A DNA stretch of 64,000 nucleotides, taken from assembly GCF_002754315.1 (NCBI RefSeq), contig NZ_PEFE01000001.1:186001-250000 (forward strand), read 5' to 3'. This document shows, in pieces, positions 52,566 to 61,442 of this stretch. Source of the stretch: Flavobacterium sp. 11 (lineage in GTDB: Bacteria; Bacteroidota; Bacteroidia; Flavobacteriales; Flavobacteriaceae). The notes under the pieces were generated by a model. That model saw only the letters and a list, made by a program, of their open reading frames with translations. It was not told the DNA's origin and made no database searches. Within the stretch, counting starts at the first letter, position 1; each line of letters opens with the position of its first letter. The position numbers and the translations under genes are program-made.

Positions 52566-55034
52566 TTACTTAATTTGTTTTTTCAAAATTTTCTGTGCTA
52601 TTCTTTGATAAATACTTTTAGTTTTACCTTCTTCATAGTATCCATTTGCATACGTACCATAGCCATAGCCGTATCCATAACCGTACCCATAACCAGTACC
52701 ATATTTTGCTTTATTCTCTAAACCATTCAAAATAATACTGGTATTATTCAACTCTCCGCGTTTCACTCTGTTGTTTAACAGCGTAATCATATCTTTTTTA
52801 GTAAAATTCTGTCTTACTATATATAAGGTAACATCACAATATTGGGCTAACTCCAAAGCATCTGACACCAAACCAACTGGAGGCGTATCCAAAACAATAT
52901 AATCGTATTTTTTCTTTAACTCTCCTATCAATTCTCCCATTCCTTCACTCATTATCATTTCAGCAGGATTTGGAGGAATTGGCCCTGACAAAATAACATC
53001 TAGAAAAGGTATGTGTGTATGATTTATGATTTCGTCAATCGTTTTTTGTTTAATCAGATAATTTACTACCCCAACTTCATTCGACAAATTAAATTCAGTA
53101 GAGAGTTTTGGTTTTCTTAAATCTAAACCAATAACCACTGTTTTTTTCTCGCTAAGTGCAAATACCGTAGCGATATTTATAGAACAAAATGTTTTCCCTT
53201 CACCACTCACCGAAGAGGTGATCATTAGTGTCTTTGCTCCATCTAAATTTTGTTGCTTATAGAGAAACTGAAGAGAAGAACGAATGGCTCTAAAGGACTC
53301 AGATAAAGCTGATTTTGGCTTATCATAAACAGCTAAATTGGTATTCTCTTTATTGACTCCAACAACACCTAATAAAGGAATTTTTGTCATCTTACTAATA
53401 TCCTCAGCATTCTGAATCGAATTATTGATAAAGAAAACTGCAAATACAAAAACTAACGGAAAAAGTATCCCCAGAAATAAAGCCAATACATAATTAACTG
53501 ATGTTTTTGGTCCTATAAGTCCTCCGCCAACATCCTTAGCGGGATCTATAAAATGAACATCTGATAAATTTGCCGCCTTAACAATGTCTGCTTCGCTTCT
53601 TTTTTGAAGAAAAGTGCTGTAAATATTATCACTTAAATCATATTTTCTTTTAATTTTAATAAGCTCTTGCTGATCCTCTGGAAGTTGCTTTATTGTACTT
53701 TCAGTTTCATTTATTTTGCTGCTCACCATAGCTAAATCATACTGAAGAGAAGTCTTTGCTGTTGCTATATTCTCTAATAAAACATTTTTGACAGCCTCCA
53801 TTTGATTGTCAAAATCCTTAAATATTTTATCACTCTTTACAGCATAAGCCATTTCAGATCTTTGTGTAGACAATGCAATTAATTTTGAAACATTTACTAC
53901 AATATTTGGATCTTCTATTCCTGCAACCGAAGGTGCGGGAAGTTTAGCATAGTTTACACTGTTTTTTAAATATGCTTTCAAAGAATTATAATATGCCATT
54001 TTGCGATTAACCTCGTCTTTTTTGACATCAAATTCTAAAATCTTTTCAGAAAATTTAGCTCCACCTTCTTCTATATCGTATATATTCTTACCTTTTCTAA
54101 AGCTTTTTAGCTCATTCCCAGTTTCCTTAAGTTGGGATTCCATCGTTACTAATGTACTATCTATAAAGGCAATAGTATTGGTCGCAAACTGGTTTTTACT
54201 ATCTAACTGCCTTTTGATAAGCATTTTAACAGTTGCATTCAAATACTCAACCATTCTCGCTTTATTAGTTCCCTGCATACCTAAGGTAATTATAGAACCG
54301 CCTTTATCATCTGACCTTACGCTTATTCCTTTATACCCTGATACTGTTCCGTTAAAATCATTAAACTGCACAAAGTATTCATTTCCTTTATAGAAACCTG
54401 GATTTTCATTTATTTGCAACTTCCAATTTAAAAAGGGCAAAGAAACTTTTTCGCCAACCTTATACCTTTTTACAAAATCTCCTGTTGCTACTGCTGTATT
54501 ACTGTATGAATTATCAGAATACGTAATTATAGAAACATTTTGGCTCTGAAACGGAATTCTAATTTCATATGTGTTTTCACTTATAAACTTAATACCTATT
54601 AAAGTTCCTGCCAGTTGCCCTTTCGATTTATCAATATTTACATAAAAAGGAACTGATCCATAAGCATCTACCAAATTATATTCACCTTGAACTAAGTAAT
54701 TAATATAATATTGTAATTTATCAACAACCAGCTCATTGTGAGATCTGGACTGCAAAGTCGTTGATATGGTCTGAACCTGATCTGAAGTTCCTCCCCAATT
54801 AAAGACCAAGCTGGTATTTGAGGTAAAAAGCGGATTGCTTTCTTCTTTTACAGAAATAAGTGTTTCCATACCGTAAATTTTTTCTTTACGAATATTCACC
54901 TGATAAGCAATCGTGAAAGTGATTAATAAACTTATTAAAAACCACTTCCAATAACTTCCGATTTTTATTAAGAAACCCTTGAAGTCAAAGCTTACTTGGT
55001 TTTCAAAAATCGAAAAATCTTTTATATCTAACAT
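52566..55034 (-). CDS. wzc: Wzc-type polysaccharide co-polymerase and BY-kinase
   Basis: The protein is 822 aa. A membrane helix at about 31-45, a large periplasmic Wzz-like region with coiled coils (about 260-480) and a second helix at about 515-537 lead to a cytoplasmic kinase. Walker A SSVSGEGKT is at 607-615, Walker A' VVIGLDLRKP at 633-642, and LDTPPVGLVSDA follows. The tail (about 778-803) has around ten tyrosines, six in a strict Tyr-Gly alternation, as targets for autophosphorylation. The kinase cycle controls chain length and export together with the Wza-type lipoprotein 15 bases upstream, and the PHP phosphatase at 15616 is the likely reverser. Confidence 0.95.
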   Translation of the reverse strand: MLDIKDFSIFENQVSFDFKGFLIKIGSYWKWFLISLLITFTIAYQVNIRKEKIYGMETLISVKEESNPLFTSNTSLVFNWGGTSDQVQTISTTLQSRSHNELVVDKLQYYINYLVQGEYNLVDAYGSVPFYVNIDKSKGQLAGTLIGIKFISENTYEIRIPFQSQNVSIITYSDNSYSNTAVATGDFVKRYKVGEKVSLPFLNWKLQINENPGFYKGNEYFVQFNDFNGTVSGYKGISVRSDDKGGSIITLGMQGTNKARMVEYLNATVKMLIKRQLDSKNQFATNTIAFIDSTLVTMESQLKETGNELKSFRKGKNIYDIEEGGAKFSEKILEFDVKKDEVNRKMAYYNSLKAYLKNSVNYAKLPAPSVAGIEDPNIVVNVSKLIALSTQRSEMAYAVKSDKIFKDFDNQMEAVKNVLLENIATAKTSLQYDLAMVSSKINETESTIKQLPEDQQELIKIKRKYDLSDNIYSTFLQKRSEADIVKAANLSDVHFIDPAKDVGGGLIGPKTSVNYVLALFLGILFPLVFVFAVFFINNSIQNAEDISKMTKIPLLGVVGVNKENTNLAVYDKPKSALSESFRAIRSSLQFLYKQQNLDGAKTLMITSSVSGEGKTFCSINIATVFALSEKKTVVIGLDLRKPKLSTEFNLSNEVGVVNYLIKQKTIDEIINHTHIPFLDVILSGPIPPNPAEMIMSEGMGELIGELKKKYDYIVLDTPPVGLVSDALELAQYCDVTLYIVRQNFTKKDMITLLNNRVKRGELNNTSIILNGLENKAKYGTGYGYGYGYGYGYGTYANGYYEEGKTKSIYQRIAQKILKKQIK

Positions 55035-55049
55035 TTTTTGAGCGCTGTT

Positions 55050-55841
55050 TTAATTTTTTAATAGTAAAAAAGTGGTTGTAGCTAAAGACAACAATGTAAT
55101 GATTGTCCCCAAAGATTCTATCCCTGTCTTTCCGGTTCCCCAAGTTTTTTGCTTCAATGGTTTTACATAAATATAATCATTTGGCTGTAAATAAAAATAA
55201 GGTGATTGCATCACATTTATATCGGTAAGATCTAAATCATGCATTTGAACTCCAGTTGGTGTTTTTCGCATAATTGTAACTGCCTTTCTATCTCCAGTAA
55301 TAGTAATATCTCCAGAATTAGCAATAGCTTCCATAATGGTTACCTGCTCTTGAAACAAAGTTTTAGTTCCTGTACTCCCAATTTCTCCATTAATAACATA
55401 TCTAAAACCTGCTAATTTAACCGTTACAAAAATATTAGCCTCCTTATTAAAATACTCTGCTAATAATTGCTTTTCAACTCTAACCCTAATTTCATCCAGC
55501 GTATAACCGATGACATTTAGTTCTCCCAAAACAGGAATTCTTATATTTCCATGATCATCCACTGTAAAACCGTCAAAATACAATCCTGACTCTGATTTAC
55601 CTCCAGCACCTCCATCATTTGAAGGACTAAAAATAGCAACTAATTTAGGATCTATTGCTTTTATGGTAATACTCAAAACGTCATTAGTTTGCAATCGGTA
55701 TGGTTTTGACTCAACTGCCGCAATCATAGTTTCACCATCTGAATTATTCTTTTTCTGAAGGTAAATTAAATCTTGAGTTGAAATACAAGAAGAAAACAAC
55801 ACACTAATAAACAACAACAAATAGAGTACGGACTTGCTCAT
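55050..55841 (-). CDS. wza: Wza-type polysaccharide export lipoprotein
   Basis: The protein is 263 aa from the ATG at 55841; an upstream TTG at 55862 is less likely. The lipoprotein signal ends at FSSCISTQDLIYLQKKN. A Poly_export domain (YRLQTNDVLSITIKAIDP) and one SLBB domain (FRYVINGEIGSTGTKTLFQEQVTIMEAIANSGDI) follow, then a C-terminal hydrophobic segment (IITLLSLATTTFLLLKN) that could be the outer-membrane helix. It forms the outer-membrane exit channel and is the first gene of the minus-strand cluster. Confidence 0.93.
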   Translation of the reverse strand: MSKSVLYLLLFISVLFSSCISTQDLIYLQKKNNSDGETMIAAVESKPYRLQTNDVLSITIKAIDPKLVAIFSPSNDGGAGGKSESGLYFDGFTVDDHGNIRIPVLGELNVIGYTLDEIRVRVEKQLLAEYFNKEANIFVTVKLAGFRYVINGEIGSTGTKTLFQEQVTIMEAIANSGDITITGDRKAVTIMRKTPTGVQMHDLDLTDINVMQSPYFYLQPNDYIYVKPLKQKTWGTGKTGIESLGTIITLLSLATTTFLLLKN

Positions 55842-55912
55842 TTTCAATATTTTTAACGACAAATATAGCTTTTCATTTACTATTTAAAAAGCATCGCTAT
55901 TCATTAAATGGA

Positions 55913-56533
55913 TTAATTATTTTTAAAAGACTTTTCAAAAGGCACTCTTTGCAAAATACTTCTTCCCAAGGTAACTTCATCAGCATATTCCAGCTCATCT
56001 CCTACAGAAATCCCTCTTGCAATTGTTGACATGATTATTTCACAATCAGCGATTTGTTTATAGATATAAAAATTGGTGGTATCGCCCTCCATTGTAGAGC
56101 TTAACGCAAAAATTATTTCGTTGACACTACCTGATTTTACTTTATCGACCAATGTAGTAATGTTCAACTGACTGGGACCAACACCATCAATAGGGGAAAT
56201 TTTACCTCCCAAAACATGATAAATACCTCTAAACTGACCTGTATTTTCAATTGCCATAACATCCCGAATATCCTCAACAATACAAATGATTTGGTGATTT
56301 CTACTCTGATTAGCACAAATTTCACACAGTATACTATCCGAAATATTATGACAACTATTGCAATATTTAATATCCTCACGCATAGCAACTAGGGCTTGAG
56401 ATAAAAAACCTGTTTGCTCTTTTGGCTGTTTTAGCAAATGCAATACCAATCGCAGCGCAGTTCGTTTACCAATTCCCGGCAACTGAGACATTTCGTTAAC
56501 TGCTTTTTCTATAAGTTTTGAAGAAAATTCCAT
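55913..56533 (-). CDS. recR: Recombination mediator protein RecR
   Basis: The protein is 206 aa from the ATG at 56533 ([34 protein letters not shown]), the usual family start; a longer frame would reach into the divergent symporter leader. It has a helix-hairpin-helix (LPGIGKRTA), C4 zinc finger ([16 protein letters not shown]), Toprim domain ([28 protein letters not shown]) and C-terminal Walker-B-like part. It acts with RecO/RecF in gap repair. It is a housekeeping gene bordering the exopolysaccharide cluster. Confidence 0.97.
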   Translation of the reverse strand: MEFSSKLIEKAVNEMSQLPGIGKRTALRLVLHLLKQPKEQTGFLSQALVAMREDIKYCNSCHNISDSILCEICANQSRNHQIICIVEDIRDVMAIENTGQFRGIYHVLGGKISPIDGVGPSQLNITTLVDKVKSGSVNEIIFALSSTMEGDTTNFYIYKQIADCEIIMSTIARGISVGDELEYADEVTLGRSILQRVPFEKSFKNN

Positions 56534-56632
56534 AACAGCAAAAGTAGTTAATTTGTCCCGAACGTTCGGGATAGATAATTTGAAAATTTGAAGATTATTT
56601 ATGTAATTTGGTCCAAACAATTTTTATACAAA

Positions 56633-58141
56633 ATGACTCCCAGCACCATTCTAATACTTATAATCGTTTATTTTGGAATTTTATTTTACATCTCTCATGC
56701 TGTAAGCAAAAAAGACAGCGGAAACGATGCTTTTTTTAAAGCCAATAAAAACTCCAAATGGTACTTAGTTGCTTTTGGAATGATTGGAACGGCACTTTCC
56801 GGAGTGACTTTTATTTCAGTACCGGGAGAAGTTGGCTCTCCAAATGGGGAACAATTCAAGTATTTTCAGTTCGTACTAGGCAATGCTATTGGTTTCGTCA
56901 TTATTGCAAAAGTACTGCTACCACTATATTATCGGATGAATCTAACTTCGATTTATGGTTATATCGAACATCGACTAGGGATTTATTCCTATAAAACCGC
57001 CGCAACTATTTTCTTGATTAGCCGAACCATTGGATCTGCATTCAGATTGTATCTTGTTGTGATTGTTTTGCAACGTTTTGTTTTTGACTTTTACGGAGTT
57101 CCATTTGCAGTAACGGTTTTAATTTCGCTGGCTTTGATATTTGCTTATACCTATCGAGGCGGATTGAAAACCATTATTATTACTGACACTTTGCAAACTT
57201 TTTTCTTGGTCACTTCGGTTTTCTTGACAATTTTCTTTATTTGCAGAAGTTTAAACCTTAATATTTTTGAAGCTTTTGAAGAAGTAAAAAATAGTAATTA
57301 TTCAAAAGTATTTTTCTTTGAAGATTTCATATCGAGTAAGTTTCATTTTGTAAAACAAATTCTGGGAGGAATTTTTGTTACTATTGCCATGGTAGGTTTG
57401 GATCAGGATTTAATGCAGAAAAACCTGAGTTGTAAGAACATTGGCGAAGCTCAAAAAAACATGTTTACGTTCACTGGAATATTTGTACTTATCAATATTT
57501 TTTTCCTCAGCGTAGGTGCTTTACTTTATATTTATGCCACTAAAAACGGAATTGAAGTTCCAACTGATTTAGTTACCGGAAAACCCAGAACCGATTTGCT
57601 ATTTCCCGAAATAGCCTTTAACCATTTAACACTAATTCCATCCGTTATTTTCTTGTTGGGATTAACGGCCGCAACTTTTGCCACAACGGATTCCGCGTTA
57701 ACAGCGCTAACAACTTCGTTTTGTGTGGATTTTTTAGGAATGGATAAAGTAGAAAATCTAGCGAAACCAAATGTAGTACGAACTAGACATTTTGTTCATA
57801 TTGCCTTTTCGTTCCTAATGTTTCTGGTGATTATTTTCTTTAATGCCATCAATGACAGCTCTGTTGTAGGAATGATTTTTAGGGTTGCATCCTATACGTA
57901 TGGTCCACTTTTAGGGTTGTATTGTTTTGGATTGTTTGTAAAATCAAAAACAGTCAAAGACAAATTTGTTCCGATTATATGCTTATTATCTCCGGCAGTA
58001 ACTTACTTTATCAGTGAAAATTCTAAAGCATTATTTTTTGGATATGTTTTCGATAACGAATTGATTATCGTAAACGGGCTAATCACTTTTCTTGGATTGT
58101 TAATGATTAGCAAGAAAGCGACTTCTGGAACACGATTTTAG
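56633..58141 (+). CDS. Sodium:solute symporter family protein
   Basis: The protein is 502 aa from the ATG at 56633 (MTPSTILILIIVYFGILFYISH); the open frame extends upstream but without a membrane-protein start. It has the multi-helix LeuT-fold pattern of SSS transporters, with ALSGVTFISVPGEVG, RTIGSAFRLYLV and GLDQDLMQKNLSCKN. The solute cannot be told from sequence; homologues in Bacteroidota are mostly uncharacterised. It is divergent from recR with about 100 bases between starts and ends at a shared terminator. Confidence 0.92.
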   Translation: MTPSTILILIIVYFGILFYISHAVSKKDSGNDAFFKANKNSKWYLVAFGMIGTALSGVTFISVPGEVGSPNGEQFKYFQFVLGNAIGFVIIAKVLLPLYYRMNLTSIYGYIEHRLGIYSYKTAATIFLISRTIGSAFRLYLVVIVLQRFVFDFYGVPFAVTVLISLALIFAYTYRGGLKTIIITDTLQTFFLVTSVFLTIFFICRSLNLNIFEAFEEVKNSNYSKVFFFEDFISSKFHFVKQILGGIFVTIAMVGLDQDLMQKNLSCKNIGEAQKNMFTFTGIFVLINIFFLSVGALLYIYATKNGIEVPTDLVTGKPRTDLLFPEIAFNHLTLIPSVIFLLGLTAATFATTDSALTALTTSFCVDFLGMDKVENLAKPNVVRTRHFVHIAFSFLMFLVIIFFNAINDSSVVGMIFRVASYTYGPLLGLYCFGLFVKSKTVKDKFVPIICLLSPAVTYFISENSKALFFGYVFDNELIIVNGLITFLGLLMISKKATSGTRF

Positions 58142-58167
58142 TTTTAGCCCAGATAGAAGTGAAAATC

Positions 58168-58214
58168 CTTTTATAAAGCTGGAAGCCTTTTGAAAGCTTC
58201 CAGCTTTATAAAAG
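58168..58214. terminator. Bidirectional terminator between the symporter and CoA-binding genes
   Basis: Perfect 19-base arms (CTTTTATAAAGCTGGAAGC and its complement) around a 9-base loop, in the gap between convergent genes. Confidence 0.85.
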
Positions 58215-58248
58215 ATTGCAACGGATAGCTGGAATAGCTCCAAAAAAA

Positions 58249-58617
58249 CTAATATTGATTTGTTGCCAACATAACCAATGTACACCCTATCTCGACTTTG
58301 ATGTCATTTAATTTCAACAATTGATAGAACTCAGGATTCTCAGTTCCTGGATTAAAAATAACACGTTTTGGTTGTGCCTCAACGATATAATTATAGTAAT
58401 CACGCTGACGCAAAGGATTTAGGTACAGCGTAACCGTATCGATATTTTTTAGTGGAATAGCTTTGGTCTGGATTTTTATTCCGGCTACTTCACCCGCGTT
58501 TTGACCGATAGCAAGAACTGAATGTCCTTTATCAACCAGTTTTTCAATCGCTATGAAAGAATATCTAGCAGGTTTTGTTGAAGCTCCAAGAACTAGCGTT
58601 TTTTTATTTTTTATCAT
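58249..58617 (-). CDS. CoA-binding domain protein (YccU-like)
   Basis: The protein is 122 aa, one Rossmann-like CoA_binding_2 domain: KKTLVLGASTKPARYSFIAIEKLVDKGHSVLAIG at the N terminus, TVTLYLNPLRQRDYYNYIVEAQPKRVIFNPGTENPEF and EIGCTLVML. Proteins of this family bind CoA or a related nucleotide in structures, but the cell role is not established. It has its own short unit, convergent with the symporter gene and divergent from marC. Confidence 0.88.
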   Translation of the reverse strand: MIKNKKTLVLGASTKPARYSFIAIEKLVDKGHSVLAIGQNAGEVAGIKIQTKAIPLKNIDTVTLYLNPLRQRDYYNYIVEAQPKRVIFNPGTENPEFYQLLKLNDIKVEIGCTLVMLATNQY

Positions 58618-58762
58618 TTTCTGTAATTATATTTTGCAAAAGTAATGAAAAAAGACCCATGAGTTTAGCAATTATCAGGTTTAGTTATAAAAGTAAGAAA
58701 AAACATTACGCTAACATTAAAAAGTAAAAAAAGAGTACTTTTACACTATCAAAAAACAAAAT

Positions 58763-59392
58763 ATGGATCTATTTATTTATCTGTTTGTCGCACTTTTTTC
58801 GGTATTAAATCCTATTGGAACCGTTCCTATCTTTGTAGGACTGACCCAAAATGACACTAAAAAGGAGCGTTCCAGAATTTCTTTATGGACGGCGATAAAT
58901 GTATTTATCATCCTTATCGTCTCGTTTTTTATTGGACAATATGTATTACTTTTTTTTGGAATCAGTATTGATGCACTAAGAATTGCTGGCGGAATTATTA
59001 TTGTGAGTTCTGGATTTTCCTTGCTTTCAGGAAAGTTTAATAAAAAGAGAGGTATCAATAAAAAGGCAGAAACTGATGCACAAAAAAGGAATGATATTGC
59101 CTTGACTCCGCTTGCAATCCCTATGCTTGCAGGTCCTGGTTCTATTTCTTTACTTATCGCATTTTATCAGGAACACAATACAAGTATGGAGATCATCATT
59201 TCTTCAATTGCTATTCTTGCCATTGCAGTTGCTATTTTTATCATCCTAAAAAGCGCCCATTATTTAGCAAAAATACTTGGAGCATCTGGAATTGTTGCGA
59301 TATCCAGAATTGTAGGTTTCATTGTAATTGCGATAGGAATACAATATATCGTGAGTGCAATTATCAATATTATAAAAGGGAATCTATCCTAA
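58763..59392 (+). CDS. MarC-family integral membrane protein
   Basis: The protein is 209 aa with six predicted membrane helices. It starts MDLFIYLFVALFSVLNPIGTVPIFVGLTQ, with ALTPLAIPMLAGPGSISLLI in the middle, both MarC (UPF0056) signatures. The transported solute is not known; the old drug-resistance link of the name is not supported for the family. It ends at a bidirectional terminator. Confidence 0.94.
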   Translation: MDLFIYLFVALFSVLNPIGTVPIFVGLTQNDTKKERSRISLWTAINVFIILIVSFFIGQYVLLFFGISIDALRIAGGIIIVSSGFSLLSGKFNKKRGINKKAETDAQKRNDIALTPLAIPMLAGPGSISLLIAFYQEHNTSMEIIISSIAILAIAVAIFIILKSAHYLAKILGASGIVAISRIVGFIVIAIGIQYIVSAIINIIKGNLS

Positions 59393-59401
59393 ATTAAAAC
59401 C

Positions 59402-59452
59402 AAAAAAAAAAAAAAAAACGGATAAGATTCAGAATCTTATCCGGTTTTTTTT
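59402..59452. terminator. Bidirectional terminator between marC and the ctlX-like gene
   Basis: CGGATAAGATTC and GAATCTTATCCG (59419-59430, 59432-59443) form 12 pairs flanked by a 17-base A-run and a 9-base T-run, between convergent genes. Confidence 0.9.
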
Positions 59453-60387
59453 TAATTTCTAGGCAAGAAAATTTCTGCCATCATACATCTGGCGCTTCCT
59501 CCGCCACAAGCTTCAATTGTATCTAAACTTGAACTCAAAATTTCAGCATGTTTTTCTAATTGTTCCATTTGTTTTGGAGTCAAACTTTGATGTGCAGCTG
59601 CGCTCATAACTAAATACCGTTTGTCATTTGCTCCACGAACTTCAAGCATATTACCCGCAAAATTATTCATTTGGGCCTCAGTAATCAAAATGATTTCTTT
59701 TCCGTTTTCTTTTAGATTATCCAAAACCATTTTGCGTTCTTTTTTATCATCGATACAATCTGCACAAATGACTGCAAAAGTTTCTCCCAAGCACATCATC
59801 ACATTGGTATGGTAAATCAGTTTTCGTTCTGAATCAACAGTTTGAAAAGCTTCAAAAATTACTGGTGCATAATCAAAATCTTCACAGAATTCGATAAATA
59901 ATTCTTCATCGGCTCTGGGAGATAATGCGCAGTACGCTTTTGCGTTGGCTCTGTCCAAAAGCAAACTTCCTGTTCCTTCCAAGAAAAAACCATCTTCCTC
60001 AGCCGATGTATAATCTACAATATTGTTAATCACGAAACCTTTATCTTCCAAGATATCCAGAATATCTTCGCGACGTTCCTGCCTTCTGTTTTCTGCAAAC
60101 ATTGGATATAAAGCCACATCTCCATTCTCATGAAAAGAAATCCAGTTGTTCGGAAAAATACTGTCCGGCGTATCTGGATTCAATGTATCATCAACAACAG
60201 TAACATCAACACCTGCTGCTGTAAGTTTTTCGACAAAAGCATCAAATTCTTGTTGCGCTTTAGCATTTACAGTTGCAGGCAAAAGTCCGTCTAATACTTT
60301 TTGGTAATAATTATTAACTGCCGTTTGTTCGTTCATTCTAAACGCAACCGGGCGAATCATCAATATGGAATTTGTTGTTTGTTTCAT
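59452..60387 (-). CDS. ctlX: Citrulline utilization hydrolase-like (CtlX family) guanidino-modifying enzyme
   Basis: The protein is 311 aa. It has the pentein-fold features of CtlX: MIRPVAFRMNEQTAVNNYYQ at the N terminus, DSIFPNNWISFHENG, LEGTGSLLLDR, YHTNVMMCLG and the C-terminal catalytic Cys301 in GGGSARCMMAE. The family hydrolyses or releases groups from guanidino/ureido compounds; citrulline is the proposed substrate for named members. It lies just upstream of the marC terminator and 76 bases after a second pentein-fold gene, so the two may act in one arginine/citrulline route. Confidence 0.88.
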   Translation of the reverse strand: MKQTTNSILMIRPVAFRMNEQTAVNNYYQKVLDGLLPATVNAKAQQEFDAFVEKLTAAGVDVTVVDDTLNPDTPDSIFPNNWISFHENGDVALYPMFAENRRQERREDILDILEDKGFVINNIVDYTSAEEDGFFLEGTGSLLLDRANAKAYCALSPRADEELFIEFCEDFDYAPVIFEAFQTVDSERKLIYHTNVMMCLGETFAVICADCIDDKKERKMVLDNLKENGKEIILITEAQMNNFAGNMLEVRGANDKRYLVMSAAAHQSLTPKQMEQLEKHAEILSSSLDTIEACGGGSARCMMAEIFLPRN

Positions 60388-60463
60388 ATTATTTTTAGTT
60401 TAATGTTTAACAGTTTAAAGTTTAATGTTGGGCAACGTTAAACTTTAAACCCTAAACAAATAT

Positions 60464-61378
60464 TTAATCTCTAATTAAAGGTAAGGTAGAACACCGTAAT
60501 AATCCTTCTTGTTTTGCAATTTCTGCGTATGGAATCTCTTCGACTACAAAACCGTTTGCACGCAACCAATTGTTAAGCCTGGTAAAATTTCTTTCTGAAA
60601 CGACAACATTTGTATCAATAGAAAAAACATTGGAATTCATATTGTACATTTCTTCTCTGGTAATATGAAATAGGTTTTCTTTTCCAAAAAGATTTACCAA
60701 AAACAAATAATCTGCTTCTTCACGGAATCCATTTTTGTAGATAATCCCTTTATCGTTACCTACCGGCTGAAAACAACAATCTAAATGCAATGCATTGTCG
60801 CGGGCTTCAATTTTAGATTTTACCAAATCAAATTCTTTAACAATTTTATTTGGGAACAAATCCTTAATATATTGCACTCCTTGCACATTCGTTCGTGCAG
60901 TAATATAATCTTTGTAATCACTGCCTTTATAGGTTCCAATAAAAATATAATCGTTCCACAACATCACATCACCACCTTCTATGTGAACTTCCTCTGGAGG
61001 TCGCACCACTTTTTTAGGATTAATTTGGTCAATTATATATTGAATAGCATCTAATTCTCGCTCTCTATCCGGCAAAATATTTGATTTCACAAAAACATCA
61101 TCAATTACAAAACCAATATCTCTTGTAAATATCTGATTGTAATTTTCAATCATTTCCGGACGATAAACGGTCACGTTATATTTTTTCAGCACAGTATTGA
61201 ATGCTTCCATTTCGTTTACCATGTCTTTCTCCTGCGGATAAGTGCCTGCTAAAATATGTTCTAATGATTTTGGATCATAGGCATCTTCAACCTTTGGCGT
61301 AGGTCCATTATTGACTGCTGAACCCAGAACTACGGCTCTAAGTCTCGAAGTTTCATTCTTTATATTTAACTCTAACAT
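60464..61378 (-). CDS. Amidinotransferase/dimethylarginine dimethylaminohydrolase-like protein
   Basis: The protein is 304 aa. It has a pentein (guanidino-group-modifying) fold with RAVVLGSAVNNGPTP, FTRDIGFVIDDVFVKSN, EGGDVMLWNDYIFIG, ALHLDCCFQPVG and the C-terminal catalytic Cys296 in LLRCSTLPL. Homologues are annotated as amidinotransferases or arginine-type hydrolases; the true substrate is unknown. It shares its direction and close spacing with the ctlX-like gene. Confidence 0.86.
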   Translation of the reverse strand: MLELNIKNETSRLRAVVLGSAVNNGPTPKVEDAYDPKSLEHILAGTYPQEKDMVNEMEAFNTVLKKYNVTVYRPEMIENYNQIFTRDIGFVIDDVFVKSNILPDRERELDAIQYIIDQINPKKVVRPPEEVHIEGGDVMLWNDYIFIGTYKGSDYKDYITARTNVQGVQYIKDLFPNKIVKEFDLVKSKIEARDNALHLDCCFQPVGNDKGIIYKNGFREEADYLFLVNLFGKENLFHITREEMYNMNSNVFSIDTNVVVSERNFTRLNNWLRANGFVVEEIPYAEIAKQEGLLRCSTLPLIRD

Positions 61379-61403
61379 GTATTTTAGCTTTTGGCAAATA
61401 TAA

Positions 61404-61433
61404 AAAAAGCTTCACTAATTAGTGAAGCTTTTT
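61404..61433. terminator. Terminator after citrate synthase
   Basis: A perfect palindrome with 15-base arms (AAAAAGCTTCACTAA and its complement) lies 10 bases past the gltA stop; the outer T-run on the minus strand fits termination of gltA. Confidence 0.88.
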
Positions 61434-61442
61434 AAACTGATT

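Noticed and set aside
55913..56620. RecR starting at 56620
   Set aside because: The first 29 residues are not RecR-like; the ATG at 56533 gives the standard start.
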